The notes under the pieces are model-generated. The model ran no database searches. It had not been told where the DNA came from and saw nothing but the letters and a program-made list of their open reading frames with translations. From Pseudaquabacterium terrae (GTDB lineage: Bacteria; Pseudomonadota; Gammaproteobacteria; Burkholderiales; Burkholderiaceae_C): 64,000 bases of DNA. Position numbers and translations under genes: made by a program. Location: contig NZ_JABRWJ010000018.1 in the NCBI RefSeq assembly GCF_013266755.1, forward strand, positions 1 through 64,000, in the 5' to 3' direction. Positions 53,088-63,433 of this stretch are shown here, piece by piece (the stretch's first letter is position 1; each line of letters opens with the position of its first letter).

Positions 53088-53888
53088 ATGAAGACCGTCT
53101 ACGAGGCCGCCAACGCCGTCGAGGCCCACATGCTGCAGGCCCTGCTGCAGCAGGAGGGCATCGCGACGCGCATCGACGGCGAATTCCTGACCGGCGCGCT
53201 GGGCGAGCTGCCGACCGCGCGGCTGGTCCGGCTGATGGCCGACGAAGACAGCTACCCGGCGGCGCGTGCGGCGATCGAGCGCTGGGAGGCGACCGATGTG
53301 ATCGATCCGCTGCCCCCGCTGGCCGAACGCCACCGCGGCAACACCTGGATCGCCGCGCTGGCCGCGCTGGCCGTCGGCATCGCCGGTTCATGGGCCTTCT
53401 TCCGCTCGCCGGTCAGCGCCGACGGCATCGACCACAACCGCGACGGCGTGCTCGACGAGCGCTGGACCTTCTCGCCGCGCGGCACGCTGCTGGAGGCCAC
53501 GGTCGACCGCAACCTCGACGGCAAGGTCGATCACATCGCACGTTATGACCGGCGCGGCCTGATCGAGCGCAGCGAATCCGACGACAACTTCGACGGCGTG
53601 TTCGAGACGCGCCAGCAGTACCGCGCGGGCAATGTCGAGACCACCGAGACCGACACCGACGGCGACGGCCTGGCCGACCTGCGCTCGCACTTCGAGCACG
53701 GCGTGCTGCGCACGGTGGAGTACGTCGACCCGCGTTCGGGCCTGCCGCTGCGCATCGAGCACCTGCAGCTCGGCCGCGTCGAGACCGCCGAGGTCGACAG
53801 CGACGGCGACGGCCGGCTCGACACCCGCGTGCACTATTCGCGCAGCGGCGCGCCGACGCGCTCCCAACGCATCGATGCAACGAGGTGA
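53088..53888 (+). CDS. DUF2007-like domain, TM helix and DxDxDG calcium-type repeats
   Basis: 266 aa from ATG 53088. N-terminal ~70 residues (VYEAANAVEAHMLQALLQQEGIATRI) match the DUF2007 'putative signal-transducing' domain; TM ~85-105 (TWIAALAALAVGIAGSWAFF); then ~155 periplasmic residues with five dockerin/TSP3-like turns: DHNRDGVLDE, DRNLDGKVDH, DDNFDGVFET, DTDGDGLADL, DSDGDGRLDT. The intervening beta-strand spacing is regular (~24-30 residues). Could pass a periplasmic calcium signal to a cytoplasmic domain; this is inference. Precedes a LysE gene by four bases. Confidence 0.85.
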   Translation: MKTVYEAANAVEAHMLQALLQQEGIATRIDGEFLTGALGELPTARLVRLMADEDSYPAARAAIERWEATDVIDPLPPLAERHRGNTWIAALAALAVGIAGSWAFFRSPVSADGIDHNRDGVLDERWTFSPRGTLLEATVDRNLDGKVDHIARYDRRGLIERSESDDNFDGVFETRQQYRAGNVETTETDTDGDGLADLRSHFEHGVLRTVEYVDPRSGLPLRIEHLQLGRVETAEVDSDGDGRLDTRVHYSRSGAPTRSQRIDATR

Positions 53889-53892
53889 ACCC

Positions 53893-54522
53893 ATGCTGAC
53901 GACGCTGCTGACGATCGCGGTGCTGCACTGGATGATGCTGGTCACGCCGGGCGCCAACGTGCTGCTGGTGTCGCAGCTGGCGGCCAGCGGGCACCGCCGC
54001 AGCGCGTATTTCGCCGGCTTCGGCGTCAGCGCGGTCGCGCTCGGCTGGGCGCTGCTGGCGATCCTCGGCGTGCAGGCGGTGTTCGCGGCGATGCCGCAGC
54101 TGCGCCTGGCGCTGCAGATCGCCGGCGGCGTGTACCTGCTGTATGTCGCGCTGCGGCTGTGGCGCGCGGGCGGATCCGGCGACGGCGCAGCGGGCGGCGC
54201 GATCGCCGCCGGGGCCGCGTTCCGCCTCGGCTTCCTGACCAACGTGATGAACCCGAAGTCGGCCCTCTTCTTCGGCAGCGTCTTCGCCACCGCGTTGCCG
54301 GCCGCGCCCGAGCCGGCGCTGCTCGCCGCGGCCGTCGCGCTGGTCTTCGTCAACGCCCTCGCCTGGCACAGCCTGCTCGCGGCGCTGCTGTCGCAGCCGC
54401 GCATCCAGGCCGCCTATGCGCGGCAGCGCCAGCGGCTGAACCGCATCGCGGCGGCGATCGTCGGCGCGATCGGACTGAAGCTGCTGGCGACGACGCTGCA
54501 CGAGCTGCGCAGCCGGGCCTGA
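53893..54522 (+). CDS. LysE/RhtB-family amino acid exporter
   Basis: 209 aa, GGTGAA before ATG 53893. Six TM helices. RhtB/LysE signature near the start: MLVTPGANVLLVSQLAASGHRRSAYFAG, then FRLGFLTNVMNPKSALFFGSVFAT. Exports homoserine, threonine or lysine-like compounds; specificity unknown. Four bases after the DUF2007-like gene and seven before the next ORF. Confidence 0.92.
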   Translation: MLTTLLTIAVLHWMMLVTPGANVLLVSQLAASGHRRSAYFAGFGVSAVALGWALLAILGVQAVFAAMPQLRLALQIAGGVYLLYVALRLWRAGGSGDGAAGGAIAAGAAFRLGFLTNVMNPKSALFFGSVFATALPAAPEPALLAAAVALVFVNALAWHSLLAALLSQPRIQAAYARQRQRLNRIAAAIVGAIGLKLLATTLHELRSRA

Positions 54523-54529
54523 GACACCC

Positions 54530-54928
54530 ATGAAGCGCGCACTGCAACTGATCGGCTTCGGCGGCGCGCTGCTGTTCGGGCTGCTGCTGGTCGTGTCCTT
54601 CGCCCACCCGCTGCTGATCGAGCGCGCGGCGCGCGAGGTCGTGCGCATCGAGGTCGAGCGCCGCGTCGGCGAGAAGGTCGAGGCGCTGTCGAACGCGCGC
54701 ATCGTCGTGCTGGCGCAGAAGGCGCTGGGCCGTACCGACGCCGAGATCGAGGCCGAGCAGCGGCGGCTCGCCGCGGACGTGCCGGCGCGCGTTGCCAACG
54801 CCCTGGCCGACCTGCTGAACGCCGATTGCGAGTGCCGCAAGCGGCTGGTCGACGCAGCGCGCAAGTCGCAGGACGAGCGCTTGAAGTCGCTCGGCCAGGT
54901 GCGCGAACGCCTGGTTGTGCCGTGCTGA
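54530..54928 (+). CDS. Single-TM membrane protein of unknown function
   Basis: 132 aa. N-terminal TM helix ~5-26 (LQLIGFGGALLFGLLLVVSF), then a charged coiled-coil-like helix (IERAAREVVRIEVERRVGEKVEAL) and cysteines at ~100-102 (CEC). Likely an inner-membrane protein with a periplasmic helical domain. Unrecognised. Confidence 0.7.
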   Translation: MKRALQLIGFGGALLFGLLLVVSFAHPLLIERAAREVVRIEVERRVGEKVEALSNARIVVLAQKALGRTDAEIEAEQRRLAADVPARVANALADLLNADCECRKRLVDAARKSQDERLKSLGQVRERLVVPC

Positions 54929-54972
54929 AGCACCTGCACCCTTGACCACTACAACCCGGAGACGATGCGACC

Positions 54973-55410
54973 GTGAAAGCCGCCCTGTTCCTCTTGCTGA
55001 TCACCCCGGCCGCCTTCGCGCTCGACGCCGATGTCCTGCGCTGCCGCGCGCTGAAGGACCCGCCGCAGCGACTCGCGTGTTACGACGCGATGACCGTCCC
55101 CGCGGTCCCCGCGGCCGGCACGGTGCGTCCGGAGAGCCGCGAGACACCGGCCGAGTTCGGCCTCGACACGCTGGCCGGCGAGCGCCGGCTCGACGCGATC
55201 GATTCGCACATCGAAGGACGCTTCGAGGGCTGGAATCCGAAAGACAAGATTCGGCTGGCGAACGGCCAGGTCTGGCAGATCAGCGACGACAGCCGCGGCT
55301 TCATCGACAAGCAGGACCCGAAGGTGCGCGTGCGCCGCGGCGCGCTGGGCGCGTACTACCTGGAATTCGAGGGCTCGAACCGCTCGCCGAAGATCCGGCG
55401 CGTGCAGTGA
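54973..55410 (+). CDS. Exported conserved protein
   Basis: 145 aa, GTG start, signal peptide 1-16 (LLLITPAAFALDAD). DVLRCRALKDPPQRLACYDAM is a conserved Cys-pair motif seen in many proteobacterial exported proteins with an 'RLACYD' box; the C-terminal half is beta-rich (EGRFEGWNPKDKIRLANGQVW). Function unknown. The following gene starts at or just after its stop. Confidence 0.75.
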   Translation: MKAALFLLLITPAAFALDADVLRCRALKDPPQRLACYDAMTVPAVPAAGTVRPESRETPAEFGLDTLAGERRLDAIDSHIEGRFEGWNPKDKIRLANGQVWQISDDSRGFIDKQDPKVRVRRGALGAYYLEFEGSNRSPKIRRVQ

Positions 55411-55427
55411 CGGTGCACGGCAACACC

Positions 55428-55706
55428 ATGCCGAACGACGAGCTGAACGCGCTGCGTGCCGACATCGATGCCGTCGACGCACGCATCATCGACTTGCTGG
55501 CCCAGCGCTTTCGCATCACCGAACGGGTCGGCGACCTGAAGGCGAGCAGCGCGTTGGCGCCGGTGGATGCCGTGCGCGAAGCCGCCCAGATGGCGCGTTA
55601 TCACGCGCTGGCGACCGCCGCCGGCATCGCTCCAGCCGTTGTCACCGCGGTCTTCCGGACGATCATCGACGAGGTCGTCAGGGAACACGCACGGCGCCGC
55701 AGCTGA
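55428..55706 (+). CDS. Chorismate mutase, AroQ class
   Basis: 92 aa from ATG 55428; a GTG at 55407 overlapping the previous stop would add seven residues. Helical AroQ core: LNALRADIDAVDARIIDLLAQRFRITERVG, with the catalytic Arg and the KASS region, VDAVREAAQMARYHALA, and EVVREHARRR at the end. Converts chorismate to prephenate for phenylalanine/tyrosine synthesis. Monofunctional, cytoplasmic; no prephenate dehydratase nearby. Confidence 0.9.
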   Translation: MPNDELNALRADIDAVDARIIDLLAQRFRITERVGDLKASSALAPVDAVREAAQMARYHALATAAGIAPAVVTAVFRTIIDEVVREHARRRS

Positions 55707-55715
55707 ACCCGAACC

Positions 55716-55728
55716 GCGCCGCCGGCGC
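55716..55728. terminator. Weak bidirectional terminator candidate
   Basis: GCGCC-GCC-GGCGC hairpin between the convergent chorismate mutase and VOC genes. No clear T-run on either side. Confidence 0.3.
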
Positions 55729-55732
55729 AAGC

Positions 55733-56116
55733 TTACGGCGCCTTCGGCGGCTGCCACAGCTCGACGCGGTTGCCCTCCGGGTCCATCACCCAGCCGAACT
55801 TGCCGAGCTCCGACTCCTCGGTGCGCGCATCCACCTGGCAGCCTTCGTCGCGCAGCAGCTGCAGCACCGCGTCGAGATCGTCGACGCGGTAATTGACCAT
55901 GAAGCGCGCACTGCTCGGCGCGAAGGTGTCGTTGCTGTCGGGCATCAGGCTCCAGATCGTCACGCCGCCGTCGGGGGTCGGCGAGTCGTTCCATTTGAAG
56001 ACCATGCCACCCCAGGGCTCGAGCTCGAAACCGAGGTGCCGCCGATACCACTCGCGCAGCTTGTCGGGGTCTGCGGCCTTGAAGAAGATGCCGCCGATGC
56101 CGGTGACGCGTTTCAT
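55733..56116 (-). CDS. VOC (glyoxalase/bleomycin-resistance fold) protein
   Basis: 127 aa from ATG 56116, GAGGGGAG before it. Single VOC unit pair: GIGGIFFKAADPDKLREWYRRHLGF and FGWVMDPEGNRVELWQP, with the metal-ligand-type Glu near the end. Members are lyases, dioxygenases or binding proteins; the substrate is unknown. Lies 37 bases after the beta-phosphoglucomutase gene on the same strand and might share its transcript. Confidence 0.9.
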   Translation of the reverse strand: MKRVTGIGGIFFKAADPDKLREWYRRHLGFELEPWGGMVFKWNDSPTPDGGVTIWSLMPDSNDTFAPSSARFMVNYRVDDLDAVLQLLRDEGCQVDARTEESELGKFGWVMDPEGNRVELWQPPKAP

Positions 56117-56153
56117 GTGCGCTCCCCTCGATGGTGAGTGAGCGCGCGTGATA

Positions 56154-56822
56154 TCACAGGTAATGCTGGATGTCGAACTGGTCGAGCCCCGAGATGACCT
56201 CGTCGGCATGCGACAGCACCTCGGCATCGCCGATGCCCACCGCCCACATGCCGGCGCCCTTGATGGCCGCGACGCCGGCGGCCGCGTCCTCGACGCCGAT
56301 GCATTGCACCGGCCGCACGCCCAGGCGCTGCGCCGCGGTCAGGAAGATCTCCGGGTCGGGCTTCGGCCGCTCGATCTCGGCGACCTCGACGACATGGTCG
56401 AAGCAGCGCGTGATGCCCAGCCGCGTCAGCACCAGCGCGGCATTGCGGCTGGCCGACGCGAGTCCGATGCGCAGCCCGGCGGCGCGCACGGCGCACAGCG
56501 CCTGCAGCGCGCCGGGCAGCAGCTGCGCGCTGTCCATCGTCGAGATCAGCTCGATGTAGTGCTCGTTCTTCTGGCGCGCGAGCGCGAGCTTCTGCTGCGG
56601 GCTGTAGACCTTGCCACCGCGCGCCAGGATGCGATCCAGCGAGCCCATGCGGTCGATGCCCTTCAGGCTCTCGTTGAAGGCTTCGTCGAACGGCAGGCCG
56701 AGCGAGATCGCGAGCCGCTGCCAGGCATGGAAGTGGTACTGCGCGGTGTCGGTGATCACGCCGTCGAGGTCGAAGATCACCGCGCGCGGCGGCACGAGTG
56801 GTTTGCTGGGCGGTGTGTTCAT
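56154..56822 (-). CDS. pgmB: Beta-phosphoglucomutase
   Basis: 222 aa from ATG 56822. HAD fold: nucleophile Asp18 and acid/base Asp20 in FDLDGVITDTA, cap domain with LPFDEAFNESLKGIDR, ASASRN (motif II), RPKPDPEIFL (motif III), GVEDAAAGVAAI (motif IV). Converts beta-glucose-1-phosphate, released by the GH65 enzyme, to glucose-6-phosphate. Its start overlaps the phosphorylase stop by 4 bases. Confidence 0.95.
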   Translation of the reverse strand: MNTPPSKPLVPPRAVIFDLDGVITDTAQYHFHAWQRLAISLGLPFDEAFNESLKGIDRMGSLDRILARGGKVYSPQQKLALARQKNEHYIELISTMDSAQLLPGALQALCAVRAAGLRIGLASASRNAALVLTRLGITRCFDHVVEVAEIERPKPDPEIFLTAAQRLGVRPVQCIGVEDAAAGVAAIKGAGMWAVGIGDAEVLSHADEVISGLDQFDIQHYL

Positions 56823-59134
56823 GCGGCGTGCAGCGGCAGGTGCAGCAGCGGCTCGGCGCGGTGAACGCGCTGCGGCTGCCCGTCGTGGAAGAACTCGGCC
56901 GCCTCGCCGTGCAGCAGCCGGTACGTGGCTTGGGCCGAGGTGACGCTGACTTCGAGCTGCGCATCGCGCAACCAGAGACGGAACGCGTAACGCTGCCATT
57001 GCGGTGGCAGGCGGGGACGGAACGACGCGCGGCCCGCGGGCCAGCGCAGCCCGCCGAAGCCCTGCACCAGCCCCATCCAGCTGCCGGCCATCGCCGCGGT
57101 GTGCACGCCGTGCGCGGTGTTGTGGTGCGTGTCGCCGAGGTCGAGCAGCGTGGTGCGCTCGAAGTAGTCGAGCGCCTGGTCGAGCCGGCCGATCTCGGCG
57201 GCGATGACGCCGAAGACGCAGTACGACAGCGACGAGTCGTGCGTCGTCACCGCTGCGTAGTGGTCGTAGTCGCGCGCCTTGCCGTTCAGATCGATGTCGT
57301 CACCGGCCAGCAGCAGTGCCAGCATCACATCGGCCTGCTTGCAGACCTGGTGCCGGTAGATCACCAGCGGGTGGTAGTGCAGCAGCAGCGGGTGCCGGGT
57401 GTCGGGCAGGTTCCAGCGCGGCTTGTGCAGGAAGCTGTCGTCCTGCGGATGCACGCCGAGCCGCGCATCCACCGGCAGGAACATCGCCTCGGCCGCGCGC
57501 GCCCAGGCCGGCGGCTCGTCGGCACCGAGCGCCAGCTGCTGCGTCAACTCGGCCAGCCGCGCCCGATGGTGGGCGGCCAGCCAGTCGAGGACCTGCAGCG
57601 CGAAGCGCAGGTGGCGCTGCGCCATGCGGTTGGTGTACCAGTTGTTGTCGACCAGCGCGGTGTACTCGTCGGGACCGGTGACGCCGTGGATGCAGAACGC
57701 GCCGCCGCGCAGCGCATCGTGGTGGCCGAGGTCGGGCCAGATGCGCGCGGTCTCCAGCACCAGCTCGGCGCCTTGCTGCAGCATGAAGTGATCGTCGCCG
57801 CTGGCCTCCCAGTACAGCTGCACCGCATGCGCGATGTCGGCATTCAGGTGCACCTGCGCCGTGCCGGCGAGGAAGTAGGCCGAGCATTCGCCGCCGGCGA
57901 TCGTGCGCCACGGGAAGCGCGCGCCGCGTGCATGCGCCAGCTCGCGCGCCCGCTCGCGTGCGGCCGGCAGCAGCCGGTGTCGGTAAACCAGCAGGCTGCG
58001 CGCGATCGCCGGCTGCGTGGCGACGAAAAAGGGCAGCACGTAGACCTCCGTGTCCCAGAAGGTGTGGCCTTCGTAGCCCTCGCCGGTCAGGCCCTTCGCA
58101 GCGATGTTGGTGCGGCCGTCGCGGCCGGCGGATTGCAGCAGGTGCCAGGCGTTGAAGCGCAGGGCCTGCTGAAGGCGATCGTCGCCTTCGAGCACCAGAT
58201 CGGCGTCCGACCAATAGCGCTCGAGGTAAGCGGCCTGCTCTTCACGCAGCATGGCGAAGCCGTCGCGGCGTGCGGCGGCCAGCGTGGCCATCGCAGTGGC
58301 CGCGAGTTGATCTTCCGGATGGTCGAGGCTCGTGTGATACGTGCCGAAGCGGTCGAGCCGCAGCATCTGCCCAGCGACCAGCGGCAACTCGAAACGGCGG
58401 CTCAGGCAGTCGGATGCGCCGCAGCTGTCCACCGCGTGGCCCCCATCCACCGTGGCAGCGTCGAGGCTCCAGGCGAGGCTGCTCAGCAGCGCCAGGCCGC
58501 TGCGCCGCGTGCGCTGCATCAGGTGCAGCGCTTCAGCATCCTGCTCGACCGATTGCAGCAGCAGTGGCGCTTCGGCCACGTGGCTGCCGACGCGCGGATC
58601 GTCTCCGGCGGCCAGATTGCCGACGCGCGCATCGAGGTTGATCACCAGCGCGATGCGGCCGTCGAAGTTCAAGGCCGTGACTTCGGTGCGCGCGGCCCAC
58701 AACGTGCGCCGCTGCTGGCAGACCAGGCGCTGGCTTGCGATGCGCACACGCCGGCCGCCCGGCGACTGCCATTCGATCTGCCGCTCGAGCACGCCGCGGC
58801 GAAAGTCCAGCGCTTGTTCGTAGTGCAGCAGCGTGCCCTGCAGCGGATCGAAGCACTCGTCGTCGAGCCAGATCTGCAGCCGCTTGCCCGAGGGCACGCT
58901 GAGCATGAACTGGTTCTCGCGCGCCAGCCCGAAGGCGGTCTCCGGATGGTGGATCGGCGCCGTCTCGTAGAAGCCGTTCAGGTAGCAGCCGTCGTGCGCA
59001 CCGCCCGCCGGCCCTTCGTCGCCGACGCCGCGCAGGCCGATGAAGCCGTTGCCGATCGCGAACAGCGTGGCGTCCAGCGGCTGCGCGGCCGCATCGAAGC
59101 GCTGGCGCCGCAGCGCCCAGGTGTCGAGATTCAT
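56819..59134 (-). CDS. mapA: GH65 maltose phosphorylase-type glycoside phosphorylase
   Basis: 771 aa from ATG 59134. (alpha/alpha)6 barrel family GH65: catalytic acid Glu490 in GVTGPDEYTALVDN, phosphate-site segments HTSLDHPEDQ and ARDYDHYAAVTTHDSSLS, and the N-terminal super-beta-sandwich. Splits maltose with phosphate into glucose and beta-glucose-1-phosphate. The ABC importer upstream and the adjacent pgmB make maltose the likely substrate; trehalose or kojibiose phosphorylase cannot be excluded by sequence alone. Ends four bases into pgmB. Confidence 0.92.
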   Translation of the reverse strand: MNLDTWALRRQRFDAAAQPLDATLFAIGNGFIGLRGVGDEGPAGGAHDGCYLNGFYETAPIHHPETAFGLARENQFMLSVPSGKRLQIWLDDECFDPLQGTLLHYEQALDFRRGVLERQIEWQSPGGRRVRIASQRLVCQQRRTLWAARTEVTALNFDGRIALVINLDARVGNLAAGDDPRVGSHVAEAPLLLQSVEQDAEALHLMQRTRRSGLALLSSLAWSLDAATVDGGHAVDSCGASDCLSRRFELPLVAGQMLRLDRFGTYHTSLDHPEDQLAATAMATLAAARRDGFAMLREEQAAYLERYWSDADLVLEGDDRLQQALRFNAWHLLQSAGRDGRTNIAAKGLTGEGYEGHTFWDTEVYVLPFFVATQPAIARSLLVYRHRLLPAARERARELAHARGARFPWRTIAGGECSAYFLAGTAQVHLNADIAHAVQLYWEASGDDHFMLQQGAELVLETARIWPDLGHHDALRGGAFCIHGVTGPDEYTALVDNNWYTNRMAQRHLRFALQVLDWLAAHHRARLAELTQQLALGADEPPAWARAAEAMFLPVDARLGVHPQDDSFLHKPRWNLPDTRHPLLLHYHPLVIYRHQVCKQADVMLALLLAGDDIDLNGKARDYDHYAAVTTHDSSLSYCVFGVIAAEIGRLDQALDYFERTTLLDLGDTHHNTAHGVHTAAMAGSWMGLVQGFGGLRWPAGRASFRPRLPPQWQRYAFRLWLRDAQLEVSVTSAQATYRLLHGEAAEFFHDGQPQRVHRAEPLLHLPLHAA

Positions 59135-59141
59135 GAGGTGC

Positions 59142-60263
<1,122 letters not shown>

Positions 60264-60280
60264 GAAGTTCTCAGGCTCTC

Positions 60281-61105
60281 TCAACCCTTGACCGCGCCTT
60301 GCGTGAGACCGGAAACGATCAGCCGCTGGAAGGCCAGCACCAGCGCCACCAGCGGCAGCGTGACGATCACCGAGGCCGCCATCAGCGCGCCCCACGGCAG
60401 CTCGTATTTCGACGGTGCGCTGATCAGCGCGATGGCCACCGGCACGGTGCGCTGCTCGGTCGACAGCGTGAAGCTCAGCGCGAACAGGAACTCGTTCCAC
60501 GCGGCGATGAAGGCCAGGAGCCCGGTGGCGGCGACGGCCGGCCACATCAGCGGCAGGAAGATGCGGAACACCAGCGTCAGCACGCCGACGCCATCCATCG
60601 CCGCGGCCTCTTCCAGCTCCTTCGGCAACTGCCGCATGAAAGTCACCAGCACCCAGGTGGTGAAGGGCAAGGTCAGCAGCAGGTCGGCGAGCACCAGCGC
60701 GCCGAGCCGGTCGTACAGGCCGAACGCGCGCACCAGCTCGAACATGCCCGACAGCACCGCGACCTGCGGGAACATCGACGCGGCGAGGATCACCGTCAGC
60801 AGCACGCCGCGGCCGCGGAACTGCACGCGGCCGAGCGCCCAGGCGGCCATCAGCGCCAGCAGCAACGACAGCGCGACGACCGCGCCGGCGACGAGCAGCG
60901 AGTTCCACAGGTTCTCGCCGAAGGGCTGGTCGCGGAACAGGCCGGCGTAGTGCACGAGCGTGGGCTTGTCGGGCCACAGGCGCGGGTCGAACAGCGCATC
61001 GCGCGATTTCAGCGAGCTGCCGATCGCGTACAGCAGCGGCCACAGCGAGGCTGCGACCAGCGCGGTGGCGCCGATGGCGTAGCCGACTTGGCGAGCAAGC
61101 TTCAT
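60281..61105 (-). CDS. malG: Sugar ABC transporter permease, MalG type
   Basis: 274 aa. Six TM helices. EAA loop EEAAAMDGVGVLTLVFRIFLPLM near residue 190 couples to the ATPase. Start overlaps the previous permease stop by 4 bases. Confidence 0.95.
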   Translation of the reverse strand: MKLARQVGYAIGATALVAASLWPLLYAIGSSLKSRDALFDPRLWPDKPTLVHYAGLFRDQPFGENLWNSLLVAGAVVALSLLLALMAAWALGRVQFRGRGVLLTVILAASMFPQVAVLSGMFELVRAFGLYDRLGALVLADLLLTLPFTTWVLVTFMRQLPKELEEAAAMDGVGVLTLVFRIFLPLMWPAVAATGLLAFIAAWNEFLFALSFTLSTEQRTVPVAIALISAPSKYELPWGALMAASVIVTLPLVALVLAFQRLIVSGLTQGAVKG

Positions 61106-62061
61106 TGCGCCCCCTCGCCATCACGCCGGCGCAGCGCGCCGAGCGTCAATATCGTCACCAGCGCGATGATGAAGAACAGCACCGTCGCCGCCGCCGAACC
61201 GTAGCCCGTCAGCTGGAAATCGATCAGCTGCTCGCGCACGTAGACCGACATGCTGCGTGTCTCGCGGCTGTTCGAGGTCATCACGTAGATCAGGTCGAAC
61301 ACGCGCAGCGCGTCGAGCAGGCGGAACACCACGGCGACGATCACGCCGGGCAGGATCAGCGGCAGCGTGATGCGGCGGAACACGGTGAACGCCGGCACGC
61401 CGTCGACCTGCGCTGCCTCGTAGCAGTCCGACGGCACGCTCTGCAGCGCGGCCAGGATCAACAGCGCCATGAACGGCGTCGTCTTCCAGACGTCGACCAC
61501 GACGATGGTCCACATCGACAGCGCCGGGTCCGCGGTCCAGGCGATCGGCACCGTGATGAGGCCGAGCGCCAAGAGGTAGTGGTTCACGATGCCGAACTGG
61601 TCGTGCAGCATCCAGCTCCACATCTTGGCCGAGACCACCGTCGGCACCGCCCAGGGCACCAGCATCGCCGCGCGCAGCAGCGTGCGCACGGGAGACGGGC
61701 GGTTGATCAGCAGCGCGACGCCCAGGCCCAGCATCGTCTCGAACGCCACCGACAGGATCGCGAAGCGCAGCGTATTGGCCACCGCGCCCCACCAGTCGCG
61801 ATCGGCCAGCACGCCGTATTCGCCGAGGTAGTGCTCCAGGCCGACGAACTGCGGCGGCTCGGTCGAGCCGAGCTGGGCGTCGGTGAAGCTGGCGGCGATC
61901 GTGCGCGCCAGCGGCCAGGCGGCCACTGCCGCCAGCAGCAGCAGCATCGGCGCGAGCATCCAGCGCGCCTGGCGGCGACGCTGCGCCTGCAGGCTGTGCC
62001 GGGCGTCATGCGCCGACACGGGGTCAGCCGCGGACCGCAGCTCCCCGTTCGTGCGGGGCAT
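61102..62061 (-). CDS. malF: Sugar ABC transporter permease, MalF type
   Basis: 319 aa from ATG 62061 with GAAGG before it; an ATG at 62076 would overlap the binding-protein stop. Six to seven TM helices; N-terminal cytoplasmic helix; EAA loop YEAAQVDGVPAFTVFRRITLPLI. Lacks the long periplasmic loop of enteric MalF, as is usual outside enterobacteria. Confidence 0.95.
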   Translation of the reverse strand: MPRTNGELRSAADPVSAHDARHSLQAQRRRQARWMLAPMLLLLAAVAAWPLARTIAASFTDAQLGSTEPPQFVGLEHYLGEYGVLADRDWWGAVANTLRFAILSVAFETMLGLGVALLINRPSPVRTLLRAAMLVPWAVPTVVSAKMWSWMLHDQFGIVNHYLLALGLITVPIAWTADPALSMWTIVVVDVWKTTPFMALLILAALQSVPSDCYEAAQVDGVPAFTVFRRITLPLILPGVIVAVVFRLLDALRVFDLIYVMTSNSRETRSMSVYVREQLIDFQLTGYGSAAATVLFFIIALVTILTLGALRRRDGEGAQ

Positions 62062-62066
62062 CGCCT

Positions 62067-63368
62067 TCAGTTCCATTTGCCGCCGCGCGAGAGTCGCTGC
62101 AGCGTGGCTTCGAGCCGCGTGAGCGCATCGTCCGGTGCCGACCGGCCGGACAGCACCTCGTGCGCGGCGTTCCAGAACTGATTGCTGACCTGGTTGTAGC
62201 GCGGGCCGCTGATCGCGGTCGGCCGCGCGACGGCATTCGTGAAGGTGTCGGCGAGCTCGGCCATGAAGGGATTGACGCGGGCAATCTCGGCGTCGCGGTA
62301 GAGCGCCGGCAAGGTGGGGTTGAAGGAGCCGGTCAGCGCCCGCTCCTTTTGCACGGCAGCACTGGTCATGTAGAGCACCAGATCGGTGGCCAGCGCCGGG
62401 TGGCGCGAGTACTTCGAGACGGCGAGTGATTCGCCGCCCAGCGTCGCCGCAGGCCGGCCGCCGGCGCCGCTGCCGCGCGGCAGCACCGCGACGCCGACCT
62501 TGCCGCGAATCGTGCTCTCCGGCCCCTGCGCCGGCGCCCACGCATAGGGCCAGTTGCGCATGAAGACGGCGTTGCCGGCCTGGAACACGCCGCGTGCTTC
62601 CTCCTCGGCGTAGTTCAGCACGGCGGTCGGCGAGATCGTGCCGACCCAGCCGGCAGCCGTCTTCAGCGCCAGCGCGGCCTGCGCATTGCGCACGCTGACG
62701 CGGCCGTCGGCATCGACCACCGTGCCAGCGCCGTGGCTGACCAGCCATTCGAGCGCATTGCAGCTCAAGCCCTCGTAAGCGCGGCCCTGCCACACGTAGC
62801 CCCACAGCCGCTCGTTGCCGGCGGCGCGCTCGGCCTGCATCACCTTGCGCGCGCCGGCGGTCAGCTCGTCCCACGTGAGCGGCACCTTCAGGCCGTGCTT
62901 GTCGAGCAGGTCCTTGCGGTAGAACAGCAGCCCGGCATTGGCGAACCACGGCATCGCGACCAGCCGGCCCGGCTTGCCTTCACGCGCACCGACGGTGTTG
63001 TTGGCGATGAAGCTCGGGAAATGCTGCTTCTCGACGCCGTGCATGAAGGGCCGCAGGTCGAGCAGGTGCGCGGCCAGCAGGCCGGGCCAGACGACGTCGA
63101 CCTGGAACACGTCGATCTTGTCGGAGCCGGCGCTCAGCACCTGCTGGAACAGCGCCAGCCGCTCGCTGGCATCGTTGGGCGTCGCCACCACCTGCACGGT
63201 GTGGCCGGTCTTGCGCGCCCACTGCTCTGCCGCCTGCTTGCACAGCTCGAGCTCCTGGCCGACGGAACCGCAGGAGATCTTGATCGACTCGGCCTGCGCC
63301 AGGCCCAGCATCAGCCCGCTCGCCAGCGCGGCCAGCCCTTGGCTGATACGGCGGGCGGTGGGTGTCAT
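62067..63368 (-). CDS. malE: Maltose/sugar ABC transporter substrate-binding protein
   Basis: 433 aa from ATG 63368; ATG 63407 would add 13 residues before the signal peptide. Signal peptide ends LAQAES. Periplasmic-binding-protein family 1 for oligosaccharides: WARKTGHTVQVVATPNDASERLALFQQ, IDVFQVDVVWPGLLA, GRLVAMPWFANAGLLFYRKDLLDK. First gene of the operon malE-F-G-K-mapA-pgmB, 66 bases after a hybrid sensor kinase on the same strand. Confidence 0.93.
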   Translation of the reverse strand: MTPTARRISQGLAALASGLMLGLAQAESIKISCGSVGQELELCKQAAEQWARKTGHTVQVVATPNDASERLALFQQVLSAGSDKIDVFQVDVVWPGLLAAHLLDLRPFMHGVEKQHFPSFIANNTVGAREGKPGRLVAMPWFANAGLLFYRKDLLDKHGLKVPLTWDELTAGARKVMQAERAAGNERLWGYVWQGRAYEGLSCNALEWLVSHGAGTVVDADGRVSVRNAQAALALKTAAGWVGTISPTAVLNYAEEEARGVFQAGNAVFMRNWPYAWAPAQGPESTIRGKVGVAVLPRGSGAGGRPAATLGGESLAVSKYSRHPALATDLVLYMTSAAVQKERALTGSFNPTLPALYRDAEIARVNPFMAELADTFTNAVARPTAISGPRYNQVSNQFWNAAHEVLSGRSAPDDALTRLEATLQRLSRGGKWN

Positions 63369-63433
63369 GCGCTGATGTCTCCGAGAGTCGTTGTGCTGTG
63401 AGGGCATCAGACCGGCGGCAGATGAACCGTGGA

